64,000 bases of DNA from Pseudomonadota bacterium. Lineage in GTDB: Bacteria; Pseudomonadota; Gammaproteobacteria; Burkholderiales; Burkholderiaceae_B. The stretch spans positions 62,001-126,000 of the forward strand of contig JAEXOO010000032.1 in NCBI GenBank assembly GCA_023439305.1, in the 5' to 3' direction. The stretch's first letter is position 1. Every line of letters starts with the position of its first letter. A program made the translations under genes and the position numbers. Positions 17,028 through 25,272 of this stretch are shown here, piece after piece. The notes beneath the pieces were generated by a model that saw only the letters and a program-made list of their open reading frames with translations, ran no database searches and was not told the DNA's origin.

Positions 17028-18220
17028 GGCTGCGGCGGACGGCGCAGGGTGATGCGCGTGATTTCCGAGGGTCTGCCCACCCGCAAAGGAAAGCCCGCCC
17101 ACAGGCCGGCGCCATTGCTGACATACAGCTGCATGGCGCCGACGGAGTAGAAACCGGAGACATAACCTTCATTGGCCATCTGCACGATTTTATGCAGGCC
17201 GATGACCTGACCGCCATGGGTATGTCCCGATAGTTGCAGGTCGGCCCCGGCGGCGGCATTGCGCGCCGCGTCGGTCGGTCGGTGGCTGAGCAGCACGACA
17301 GGCATGCTCTTGGGGATGCCGGCCAGGGCGGCGTGCGCATCGGGGCGCGGCTGCCCGTGTTGGACGGCCGTCGCATCGGTAATGCCGGCCAGGGCAAAAG
17401 CGGCATTGTCGCGTTCGATCAACCTGTGTTCGTTCAGCAGCGGCTGCAAGCCCAGCGCCCGGAAGTGCGCCATCCACTGTACATAGTTGGCGTAGTATTC
17501 GTGGTTGCCCGCCACGACGAAGACGCCGTGCGGCGCCGCCAGGTCCTGCAAGGGAGCGACATCGCCCAGGCGGTCGCGTACATTGCCGTCGACCAGATCG
17601 CCGGTGATCACGATCAGGTCCGGCGCCAGGGCATTGGTCTTGTCCACTATGGCGCGCATCCGCTCTCCTTGAAGCAAGCGGCTGGCATGGAGGTCGGTCA
17701 ACTGGACCAGCGTGAAGCCATCCAGCTGGGCGGGCAGTCCGGTCAGTTGGACCTCGATGTTCTTGACATCGGGAACACGTACGGCCTGCCAGACACCTAG
17801 CCCGGACAGCGCCAGTGCAATGACGCCCAGAGCGGCGCGCGGCTTTCCTGCTTGCAAGCAACGCCGTCCAGCAGGACGTTTCACCAGCCACAGCGCAATG
17901 CTGACTACATCCAGGATCAGCAGCAGGCAGGCTGCCAGAAGAATGGCGCCGAAGGCCCATCCCAGCGTCATGATCCATTCAGCGGGAATTTCGGGAGAGG
18001 CGCGCGTACCCCAGTATAGGGCCACGATGCGATGATGCTGCGAGGCCGCCAGGATCAGGGCGGCCAGAAGCCATTTCAGCCAGGGCGGCACAGGCAGGCG
18101 GGGCAAAATGCGCCAGGATACGTAAACGGCGAGCAAGAGGGCGACAGCTTGGAACACGACAAGATCCAGAAAGAAAACCGGCATACGGCTGAGGGGCAAG
18201 TATAAGGCCTGGATTTCCAT
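17024..18220 (-). CDS. Membrane-anchored metallophosphoesterase (YaeI/YkuE-like)
   Basis: 398 residues from the ATG at 18220. The first ~150 residues have about four membrane helices. The rest is a calcineurin-like phosphoesterase with the metal motifs LTDLHASR, TGDLVDG, GNHEYY, LSHRP and SGHTHGGQ in order. These bind two metal ions. Such proteins hydrolyse phosphomonoesters or diesters, and some act on lipids such as UDP-diacylglucosamine-like substrates, but the substrate here is unknown. It converges with the AlkD-like gene. Confidence 0.88.
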   Translation of the reverse strand: MEIQALYLPLSRMPVFFLDLVVFQAVALLLAVYVSWRILPRLPVPPWLKWLLAALILAASQHHRIVALYWGTRASPEIPAEWIMTLGWAFGAILLAACLLLILDVVSIALWLVKRPAGRRCLQAGKPRAALGVIALALSGLGVWQAVRVPDVKNIEVQLTGLPAQLDGFTLVQLTDLHASRLLQGERMRAIVDKTNALAPDLIVITGDLVDGNVRDRLGDVAPLQDLAAPHGVFVVAGNHEYYANYVQWMAHFRALGLQPLLNEHRLIERDNAAFALAGITDATAVQHGQPRPDAHAALAGIPKSMPVVLLSHRPTDAARNAAAGADLQLSGHTHGGQVIGLHKIVQMANEGYVSGFYSVGAMQLYVSNGAGLWAGFPLRVGRPSEITRITLRRPPQP

Positions 18221-18420
18221 CTTTTTTTGTATCTGTGATGTAACTGAATGGTTCGGTGATGCTGGCCACGAAGGAAGCGGCGTCATGACTGGTCACGGCC
18301 CGAGAGATCCGTACGCAAACGGGCGGGTAAAAGCACGTAGCCTTTTTTTACGGGCCTGTCAGTTGACGACAAGCCGCTGGCAGTGCATTGAAAGACTCGT
18401 TTTTTCAGGAGCATACCGTT

Positions 18421-18603
18421 ATGGATAAGGATCGCATCAAGGGTACAGCCCATGAAGTCAAAGGCGCCGTCAAGGAAGCAGTGGGCAAAGTCACCGGCAA
18501 CAAGTCGGTCGAATTGAAAGGCAGGGCGGAAAAGACCGCCGGCACCCTGGAGCGCAAAGTAGGCGAAACCAAGGATGCGGTGCGCAAGGCTGCCAAACCC
18601 TAA
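18421..18603 (+). CDS. CsbD-family stress protein
   Basis: 60 residues from ATG 18421, preceded by TCAGGAG. It has the CsbD pattern of lysine/alanine-rich amphipathic repeats (MDKDRIKGTAHEVKGAVKEA, then VELKGRAEKTAG). CsbD-like proteins are small, highly charged, probably disordered and are induced in general stress; their biochemical role is unknown. The exported repeat protein follows 47 bp downstream, so the two may be cotranscribed. Confidence 0.9.
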   Translation: MDKDRIKGTAHEVKGAVKEAVGKVTGNKSVELKGRAEKTAGTLERKVGETKDAVRKAAKP

Positions 18604-18650
18604 GTCGTGTTCCCGGCGACAGTGTTTTTAATCCGACCAAGGAGCATCAG

Positions 18651-19019
18651 ATGAAACCTATTTCCCTCGTACTTCAAGGCGTGTTTGCCGCTTCTGTGCT
18701 GAGCCTGGGCCTGGGGGCCGCATCCGCAACGGGCGCCCAGGACGACAGCGCCATCAAGATGAACTATGAGCAGGCGATCAAGCGCTGCGATGCCCTCAAG
18801 GGCAACGAGAAAGACGTGTGCGAAAAAGAAGCCAAGGCCCAGCGTGACGGTGCCAAGGCGGATGCCAAGGAAGCCAAGAAAGACGCCGAGGCGCATCAGG
18901 AGGCTGTCCAGGACAAGCGCGAGGCTGATTACAAGGTGGCCAAGGAAAAATGCGATGCCTTGTCAGGCGATGCGCAAGATGCGTGCCAGGCCGAGGCCAA
19001 GACGAAGTACGGCCAATAA
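18651..19019 (+). CDS. Exported Lys/Ala-rich protein with two Cys-pair repeats
   Basis: 122 residues with a Sec signal peptide (MKPISLVLQGVFAASVLSLG, cleavage likely near ASATGA). The mature part is charged and helical and contains the same unit twice: AIKRCDALKGNEKDVCEKEAKA and VAKEKCDALSGDAQDACQAEAK-like halves, each with C-D-A-L-x-G-x4-D-x-C. The two Cys in each unit probably form disulphides in the periplasm. Function is unknown; its place between csbD and catalase suggests a stress role. GGAG Shine-Dalgarno is present. Confidence 0.8.
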   Translation: MKPISLVLQGVFAASVLSLGLGAASATGAQDDSAIKMNYEQAIKRCDALKGNEKDVCEKEAKAQRDGAKADAKEAKKDAEAHQEAVQDKREADYKVAKEKCDALSGDAQDACQAEAKTKYGQ

Positions 19020-19028
19020 CGTTGATAA

Positions 19029-19059
19029 GGCCCCGTTTTCCAACGGGGCCTGTTTTTTT
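19029..19059 (+). terminator. Rho-independent terminator before catalase
   Basis: GGCCCCGTT (19029-19037) pairs with AACGGGGCC (19042-19050), followed by G and eight T-rich bases. It ends the csbD/exported-protein transcript. Confidence 0.9.
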
Positions 19060-19082
19060 GAATGGCACAGGAGGAAATGATC

Positions 19083-21155
19083 GTGGCCAAGAAACCATCG
19101 AAACAACATCTCCAGGCTTGTTCAGGTCAAGGAGGCGAGCTGCATCAGAAAGGCGATTTAGGGTTGACCACCAACCACGGCATGCCCGTTTCGGACAACC
19201 AGAACTCCTTGCGTGCGGGCGCTCGGGGGCCGACCCTGCTGGAAGATTTCGTGCTGCGCGAAAAAATCTTTCATTTCGATCATGAACGTATTCCCGAGCG
19301 TATTGTGCATGCCCGCGGTACGGGAGCGCACGGCTTTTTCGAATGCATCGACCCCATTCCGGAGCTGAGCCGCGCTTCCTTGTTTCAGAAAAAGGGCGAA
19401 CGCGTACCTGTATTCTGTCGCTTCTCCACGGTGGCCGGGTCAAAGGGCTCCAAGGACACGCCACGCGATGTGCGCGGCTTTGCCGTCAAGTTCTATACGC
19501 AGGAAGGCAACTGGGATTTGGTGGGCAACAACATGCCCGTGTTCTTCATTCAGGATGCGATCAAGTTTCCGGATCTGGTCCATGCCGTCAAACCGGAGGC
19601 GGACCGAGGGTTTCCGCAGGCCGCGTCGGCGCACGATACATTCTGGGACTTTGTGTCCTTGATGCCCGAGTCCATGCATATGGTGCTTTGGCTGATGTCC
19701 GATCGTGCCCTGCCACGCTCATTTCGCATGATGGAGGGGTTCGGCGTGCATACTTTCCAGTTGCTCAATGAGCAGGGCGAAAGTCGTTTCGTGAAGTTCC
19801 ACTGGAAACCCAAGCAGGGCATGCAGTCCACGTTGTGGGACGAAGCCGTGAAAATATCGGGAGCGGATCCGGACTATTTGCGCCGCGACCTGTACGAGTC
19901 CATTCAGAGCGGCGCGTATCCGGAGTGGGAGTTGGGCATACAGGTCTTCGATCAGGAATGGGCCAGTCAGCAGGATTACGATGTACTTGACCCGACCAAA
20001 CTGATCCCCGAAGAAAGCCTGCCGGTACGGGTCATAGGCAGGATGGTGCTGGATCGCTACCCGGACAACTTCTTTGCCGAAACCGAGCAAGTTGCCTTCC
20101 TGCCGTCCAATGTCGTGCCGGGCATCGATTTTTCGGATGACCCTTTGTTGCAAGGACGGCTTTTTTCCTACATGGATACGCAGAAGTCGCGTCTGGGCAC
20201 GACGAACTTTCATCAGATCCCGGTCAATGCCCCACGCTGCCCGTTTCACAACTTCCAGCGTGATGGGATGATGCAGACCCAGGTCTTCAAAGGCCGTGCT
20301 ACTTACGAGCCCAACAGCCTGGCTGAAGTCGGCGAGCCAGGCGGTCCGCGCGAGCAGGAAAGAGGGTTTCGTACCGTGGGCAGCGTGCCTGCGGACAGCG
20401 TCAAGTTGCGTGTTCGGGCCGAGTCATTCGCGGACCATTACACGCAGGCTCGCTTGTTTTATCGTTCGCAGTCGGAAATTGAACAGGAACACCTGATTGC
20501 CGGTCTGGTATTTGAACTGTCCAAGGTCCAGCTCAACCATGTGCGCCTGCGCATGCTGTCTCATCTGCGCGTGATCGACGAGGAGCTGGCGCGTCGTGCG
20601 GCCCAGGGGCTGGGCTTGAATTTACCCGAGCCGGCCGAGCCGGCGGTGACGCCGTTCGATATGCCACCGTCGGCCGCCTTGTCCATATTGGCTCATAAGC
20701 CGCCGGTCGCTGGCCGCACGTTAGGAGTTCTGGTCACCGACGGCGCGGACGATGCGCTGGTCGGCTTGTTGCGCAAGGCGGCCAAGCAAGCGGGGGTCAC
20801 GGTCAAGATCGTGGCGCCGCGGGTGGGGGGCGTGATACTGGCCTCCGGCAAGCATTTGCCGGCCGATGAGAAAATCGACGGCGCGCCGTCTGTCCTGTTT
20901 GATGCCGTGGCTTTGCTGATGAATGAAAAAGAAGCCGGCAAGCTGTGCAATGCCAAGGCGGCGGTGGATTTTGTGGCCGATGCGTATGGGCACTTGAAAG
21001 CCCTGGGGCACGACGGAGGCGCCAAACCCCTGCTGGAGCGGGCTGGCGTATCGGCTGACAAAGGCGTGTTCGTCATCAAGACGGGCGATGACCTGGTGGA
21101 CAAGGTCGCGACGCGCTTCTGGGAACGTCGCCACCAGGTGGACGGCATGGCCTAG
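19083..21155 (+). CDS. katE: Class II (large-subunit) catalase
   Basis: 690 residues from the GTG at 19083, preferred because AGGAGG (19069-19074) is 8 bases upstream; the ATG at 19077 is only 2 bases from it. The core shows the distal haem His in [10 protein letters not shown], Asn in [11 protein letters not shown] and the proximal Tyr in RLFSYMDTQ. The C-terminal ~150 residues ([20 protein letters not shown]) are the flavodoxin-like domain of large catalases such as E. coli HPII. It breaks down hydrogen peroxide in the cytoplasm. It sits just after the terminator of the csbD unit, so it probably has its own promoter overlapping that region or is reached by readthrough. Confidence 0.95.
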   Translation: MAKKPSKQHLQACSGQGGELHQKGDLGLTTNHGMPVSDNQNSLRAGARGPTLLEDFVLREKIFHFDHERIPERIVHARGTGAHGFFECIDPIPELSRASLFQKKGERVPVFCRFSTVAGSKGSKDTPRDVRGFAVKFYTQEGNWDLVGNNMPVFFIQDAIKFPDLVHAVKPEADRGFPQAASAHDTFWDFVSLMPESMHMVLWLMSDRALPRSFRMMEGFGVHTFQLLNEQGESRFVKFHWKPKQGMQSTLWDEAVKISGADPDYLRRDLYESIQSGAYPEWELGIQVFDQEWASQQDYDVLDPTKLIPEESLPVRVIGRMVLDRYPDNFFAETEQVAFLPSNVVPGIDFSDDPLLQGRLFSYMDTQKSRLGTTNFHQIPVNAPRCPFHNFQRDGMMQTQVFKGRATYEPNSLAEVGEPGGPREQERGFRTVGSVPADSVKLRVRAESFADHYTQARLFYRSQSEIEQEHLIAGLVFELSKVQLNHVRLRMLSHLRVIDEELARRAAQGLGLNLPEPAEPAVTPFDMPPSAALSILAHKPPVAGRTLGVLVTDGADDALVGLLRKAAKQAGVTVKIVAPRVGGVILASGKHLPADEKIDGAPSVLFDAVALLMNEKEAGKLCNAKAAVDFVADAYGHLKALGHDGGAKPLLERAGVSADKGVFVIKTGDDLVDKVATRFWERRHQVDGMA

Positions 21156-21162
21156 GCTGAAA

Positions 21163-21188
21163 TCAGGGCGGGTTTTGGCCCGCCCTGA
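21163..21188. terminator. Hairpin between convergent catalase and outer-membrane protein genes
   Basis: TCAGGGCGGG (21163-21172) pairs perfectly with CCCGCCCTGA (21179-21188) around TTTTGG. No U-run follows on either strand, so termination strength is uncertain; it can serve both converging genes. Confidence 0.6.
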
Positions 21189-21192
21189 TGTG

Positions 21193-21990
21193 TCAGAAAC
21201 GCCAGGTCAGGCCTAAAACGGGGCCGGACATGCGGGTGTCGAACACGTGGCCGCCACGACGATAATCCACATCCAGTACCTTGTAGCCGGCCGCCACGCT
21301 GAACCTTTCATTCCAGTCGTAACTTACGGTTATCACGGCCTGGTGGCTATGGCGCGCCCCGGCGCCAAAACCGCCCAGGCTGCCTTGAGCCTGCACGGAA
21401 AAACGGTCGTTGAGGCGATAGAACGCTCGCAGGCCTATCAGGGGATCCACCCAATTGAAGCTTTCTTTGCGGGACACGGAGAGCGGTCCCGATTGCAGAT
21501 GGATGCGGGTGTCGATGTCCCAGAACGAGGCGCCGGCCAGCACATCCAGACTGGCCTGTTCCGATTGGTACACGCGATACCCGCCTTGCAGGGACGCCAT
21601 GAACAGGCGGTTGTCTACCTTGCCTTCCAGGGCGCCCAGCAAGGGCAGCCCTTCCACGATATCGCTTTCGCTGGTGTCGACATAGAGCAGGTCGCCCGAC
21701 AGCACATAGCGATCCCGGCGGGCCCATATATTGATGAATCCGCCGGCGTTCAGATCGCGCCAGACGTCATTGAAGGACTTCTCGATGCCGATTGTTGGTC
21801 CGCGCTTGAATGGGGATACATCTCCTTTCAGTCCGGTGACCCACAGATAGGGGGTGATCTGGAACGCCTGCCGGGTGTCGGGAGCCTCGGCAAAGGAAGG
21901 AGGGGGGGCGGTTTGGGCTAGGCTGGCCAGCGGGGCCAGTCCAAGCAGCATCCCCCATTTTCCGTGATTGAAGAGGCGGGAAAGCGTCAT
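21193..21990 (-). CDS. Outer-membrane beta-barrel protein of unknown function
   Basis: 265 residues from the ATG at 21990 with a signal peptide (LLGLAPLASLAQ). The mature part alternates hydrophobic and polar residues in many short strands and ends in a C-terminal Phe (VLGLTWRF), the mark of Bam-inserted barrels. ITPYLWVTGLKGDVS near the N-terminus occurs in a family of conserved hypothetical outer-membrane proteins. No ligand can be named. Confidence 0.75.
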   Translation of the reverse strand: MTLSRLFNHGKWGMLLGLAPLASLAQTAPPPSFAEAPDTRQAFQITPYLWVTGLKGDVSPFKRGPTIGIEKSFNDVWRDLNAGGFINIWARRDRYVLSGDLLYVDTSESDIVEGLPLLGALEGKVDNRLFMASLQGGYRVYQSEQASLDVLAGASFWDIDTRIHLQSGPLSVSRKESFNWVDPLIGLRAFYRLNDRFSVQAQGSLGGFGAGARHSHQAVITVSYDWNERFSVAAGYKVLDVDYRRGGHVFDTRMSGPVLGLTWRF

Positions 21991-22155
21991 GGGTTGCAGT
22001 TTCCGGTGAGCGGCATGAAGCCTGAGTGACGAGGCTGGCCCAGGGCCGAGCTGGCCACAATGTAGCATGATTGCCATTCCGTCTTCGGGGGCTTTTCATA
22101 GAGGACAGACCCTGTGATTACAATCCTTCATCATGATCAATAACAGGGGGAAGCC

Positions 22156-22641
22156 ATGATTCGTTTATCCAAGACTTTGCTGGTGGCGGCAATCGGTTTT
22201 TTTGCTTTTCTGGTGGCGCTGGGCAATATCACCGACTACGGCACGAATTTCGCGTTCGTGCAGCATGTGTTCCTGATGGACACGCTTTTCCCGGATGCCA
22301 CCATTACCTATCGCGCCATCAATACGCCATGGGTGCATCACGCCGGCTATATCGGCATTATTCTTCTGGAAAGCCTGACCGCCATTCTGTGCCTGGCCGG
22401 CGCCTGGGTCATGTTCAAGCACCGCCACAGCCTGGATTTCAATAAATCCAAACGTCTGGCCGTGGCCGGCCTCACATTGGGCTTTCTGACCTGGCAAGTG
22501 GCGTTCATGTCGGTGGGCGGCGAATGGTTTGGCATGTGGATGTCCAAGACCTGGAATGGCGTGCCCGATGCCTTCCGTTTCTTCATCACGATTCTGCTGG
22601 TGCTGATATATGTCGTGCAGCGCGATGAGTTCGATGACTGA
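22156..22641 (+). CDS. DUF2165-type small integral membrane protein
   Basis: 161 residues with four membrane helices and the conserved GNITDYGTNFAFVQHVFLMD segment, followed by WVHHAGYIGIILLES and the SVGGEWFGMW motif. These match predicted small integral membrane proteins of the DUF2165 family, whose function is unknown. Shine-Dalgarno GGGGAAG lies just upstream. Confidence 0.85.
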   Translation: MIRLSKTLLVAAIGFFAFLVALGNITDYGTNFAFVQHVFLMDTLFPDATITYRAINTPWVHHAGYIGIILLESLTAILCLAGAWVMFKHRHSLDFNKSKRLAVAGLTLGFLTWQVAFMSVGGEWFGMWMSKTWNGVPDAFRFFITILLVLIYVVQRDEFDD

Positions 22642-22671
22642 TGCCGATCAGTGATTACTGGAAGCACCTGG

Positions 22672-22699
22672 CCACCTGCTCATGCAGGTGGTTTTTTTT
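22672..22699 (+). terminator. Terminator after the DUF2165 gene
   Basis: CCACCTGC (22672-22679), loop TCAT, GCAGGTGG (22684-22691), then eight T. On the other strand it lies just past the LysR gene end. Confidence 0.92.
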
Positions 22700-22702
22700 G
22701 GA

Positions 22703-23584
22703 CTACCGGCCAGCCAGGAGGTCTGCTGCGTCGTGCATGCAGTCGATCAGAAAATCGGCGACGGCCCGGATCCGGGGAGTTTCAATCGTGTCGTCATGCA
22801 AGATCAGGTAGATGTTCTGACGCAGATAGCCTTGAGGCCCGGCGATGCGGGTCAAGCCCGGGGCGTGATCGCCGACCAGGCAGGGAAGGTAGGCATAACC
22901 CAGGCCGGCCTGGGCCGCCGCCACCAGGCTTTGCAGCGAGCTGATCCTGAGCGAGGGAGTGCGCCAAAGTGGATGGGTGATCGCCGCCTTGGCGATGGGC
23001 AGGGCCGAGTGTGCCTGTGTCCAGCCTATCAGCCCTGGCTCGTGGGTCGCACCGTCATTGCCATCGCGGGAGCGCTCGCCGTACAGGGCGTGATGCAGCA
23101 CGCCTACGCGGCGGGCCCTGAAGGCGCCGCTCTCGGGCATGGAAACGCGCAAGGCCAGGTCGGCTTCCCGGTCATGCAGGGGGATCGTGCGCACGCCGGT
23201 TTGCATGTCGAGCTGGATCAAGGGATAACGTTTCTGGAACGCCATCATGCGCGGCATCACGATCAGATTGGCGATGTTCTCGCTGATGGCGAGCCGGACA
23301 ATGCCTGACGGGCCCTGCCCGGGGGTGTCGAATGAGTCGGCCAGGGATTCGAAGCTGGTTTCAATGGGCGCACAGAGTCTGAGCAGGCGCGCGCCCTCGT
23401 CGGTGAGCTGGTAGCCTGCGGGCGTGCGCGCAAAGAGTAGTTGCCCCAAGCCGAATTCCAGACTGGCCAGTCGTCGGGACAGTGTTGCCGGGCTGATGTT
23501 CAGCTGGGCCGCTGCCGCGGTCAAGGAGCCGGCCCGGGCGGTGGCGATAAAGCACTTCACATTGTCCCAATTGATTCGTTGCAC
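22703..23584 (-). CDS. LysR-type transcriptional regulator
   Basis: 293 residues from the GTG at 23584 (AAGGA seven bases upstream); a TTG 13 codons earlier is an alternative. The N-terminal winged helix is clear (FIATARAGSLTAAAAQLNIS, then ATLSRRLASLE), followed by the effector-binding region. The gene is divergent from the aldo/keto reductase, which it may control; the 165 bp between them would hold the operator. The inducer is unknown. Confidence 0.88.
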   Translation of the reverse strand: MQRINWDNVKCFIATARAGSLTAAAAQLNISPATLSRRLASLEFGLGQLLFARTPAGYQLTDEGARLLRLCAPIETSFESLADSFDTPGQGPSGIVRLAISENIANLIVMPRMMAFQKRYPLIQLDMQTGVRTIPLHDREADLALRVSMPESGAFRARRVGVLHHALYGERSRDGNDGATHEPGLIGWTQAHSALPIAKAAITHPLWRTPSLRISSLQSLVAAAQAGLGYAYLPCLVGDHAPGLTRIAGPQGYLRQNIYLILHDDTIETPRIRAVADFLIDCMHDAADLLAGR

Positions 23585-23749
23585 GAAGTTGTCCTTGTCG
23601 CGGGAGTGCAGGGCAGTCTCCAAATATGAAAAAGGGGGAGCGAAGATTGTCTATGGGGCCGCTTCCTGTTTGTTTTTATACTGTTTTTGTGTTTTTCGAT
23701 TTTAAACAAGAGCTGCGGCTCTCGGGTCTTTGTTCATGTGGAGGTGGCT

Positions 23750-24799
23750 ATGCTGGATTCTGGAAATGGGCTTGCCTTTCGGGCAGCGCGAGCGAATGGC
23801 TTGCAGGTATCGTTGCTGGGACTGGGGTGCATGGGGATGTCGGAGTTTTACGGCGACAGCGATGAGCAGCAATCCCGCGACGTGATCCATTATGCGGTGG
23901 AACGCGGCGTGCGTTTCTTCGATACAGCCGATGTCTACGGTTACGGTCATAACGAGCGCCTGCTGGGCGGCGCACTAGGCGGTTTGCCGAATCGAGATGA
24001 GATTGTGCTGGCGACCAAGGGGGGCATTGTCCGTGACAGCGCTGATTCGGCAAGCCGGGCCGTGAATACGTCGGCAGACTATATCAGTGCGGCAATCGAT
24101 CGATCTCTGGAGCGTCTCCAAACAAGGATTGATCTCTATTATCTGCACCGGGTCGAGGAGGACGGCGCGCGCATTGAAGAGAGCATGTACGCTTTGGCTG
24201 CCGCCTTGCAAGCCGGAAAGATTGGGGCGGTAGGCTTGAGTGAGGTTTCCGAACGCACGATACGGCGGGCGGAGACCGCACTGCGCCGTGCAACGGAAGG
24301 TGTACACGGCATTTCCGCTGTTCAAACGGAATATTCCCTGATGACTCGACATATCGAGATCGATGGAGTGGATCAGACGTGCCGCGAGCTGGGCATATTG
24401 CTGGTCGCTTATTCGCCGATATGCCGCGGCCTGCTGGCAGATCCAGGCTTTAATCCCGGCCAGCTCTCTTGCGCTGATTTCCGTCGCAAGCTGCCTCGGT
24501 TTACAGGGGACAATCTGGTGCACAATCAGCGTCTGGTGCAGGGCTTGGCGGAAATCGCCCGCATGGAAGGCCTGACGGCGGCACAGGTGGCTCTGGCCTG
24601 GGTATTGTCGCGCGGACCACATATTGTGCCCATACCTGGAACACGCAATCCAGACCGTCTCGACGAGAACATCGCGGCCTGCCGCGTGGCGCTGGGGGCG
24701 GAGTCCCTGCAGCGGCTGGACGAAATGTTTGCCCTGAACTCGGCGGCCGGCACACGCTACACCGCCGCTGCCATGCATGCTTATGGGCTGGCTCTCTGA
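23750..24799 (+). CDS. Aldo/keto reductase
   Basis: 349 residues from the ATG at 23750 with GGAGGT just upstream; the longer frame before it is not protein-like. Family motifs: LGLGCMGMSEFYG, FFDTADVYGYGHNERLLG with catalytic Asp and Tyr, LATKGG with catalytic Lys, YYLHRVEEDG with His, and VPIPGTRNPDRLDEN for NADPH binding. It reduces aldehydes or ketones with NADPH; the natural substrate is unknown. Likely regulated by the divergent LysR gene. Confidence 0.92.
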   Translation: MLDSGNGLAFRAARANGLQVSLLGLGCMGMSEFYGDSDEQQSRDVIHYAVERGVRFFDTADVYGYGHNERLLGGALGGLPNRDEIVLATKGGIVRDSADSASRAVNTSADYISAAIDRSLERLQTRIDLYYLHRVEEDGARIEESMYALAAALQAGKIGAVGLSEVSERTIRRAETALRRATEGVHGISAVQTEYSLMTRHIEIDGVDQTCRELGILLVAYSPICRGLLADPGFNPGQLSCADFRRKLPRFTGDNLVHNQRLVQGLAEIARMEGLTAAQVALAWVLSRGPHIVPIPGTRNPDRLDENIAACRVALGAESLQRLDEMFALNSAAGTRYTAAAMHAYGLAL

Positions 24800-24882
24800 T
24801 TGCCTGATATGGAATTCTGGCCGTCCGCCGCCTGCTTTCGGTATGCTGGATCCTGTGTCCACCCATACAGCTGGAGGTTGAT

Positions 24883-25224
24883 ATGCATCTGTTCTATTTG
24901 TGTCGTGAAGAGGTCGATAGTCTGGCGCGTCTGGTCAGGCTTGCGGTGGCGGCCGGTCCTGGGGACGAGCCGGGATTCACGCCGCAGGAACTGAATCTGC
25001 GCGCCGCCCTGGAGGCGCTGGAGGATCCCAAATTATCCGAGCTGCTGGCGGGGGCGCGTATTGCACCCGATCGCTACGAGGTCGGCTTGGCGGACGAAGA
25101 CTACCGGGAGGGGCTGCTGGAGCTGGAGACACGCGATACGTCCTACCTGATCGAGCAACTGATGGGCCTTTACCCGCAGTTGCCCTTGTTTTTCCGGCAT
25201 CTGGAGTTTCCAAGCGGCCTATAA
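24883..25224 (+). CDS. Conserved-looking hypothetical protein
   Basis: 113 residues from ATG 24883 with TGGAGGTT as Shine-Dalgarno. It is acidic, leucine-rich and helical, without signal peptide or membrane segment (ELNLRAALEALEDPKLSELL, DTSYLIEQLMGLYPQLPLFF). I do not recognise the family. A terminator follows directly, consistent with a real monocistronic gene or the end of the reductase transcript 83 bp upstream. Confidence 0.6.
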   Translation: MHLFYLCREEVDSLARLVRLAVAAGPGDEPGFTPQELNLRAALEALEDPKLSELLAGARIAPDRYEVGLADEDYREGLLELETRDTSYLIEQLMGLYPQLPLFFRHLEFPSGL

Positions 25225-25227
25225 AAA

Positions 25228-25251
25228 AACCGGCTCCTGCAGGAGCCGGTT
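25228..25251. terminator. Bidirectional terminator (perfect 24-bp palindrome)
   Basis: AACCGGCTCCTG followed by CAGGAGCCGGTT, with an A-run on the left that becomes a U-run for the leftward receptor gene. It serves both convergent genes. Confidence 0.85.
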
Positions 25252-25272
25252 TGTGCTTTCCGTGACCGCCGA

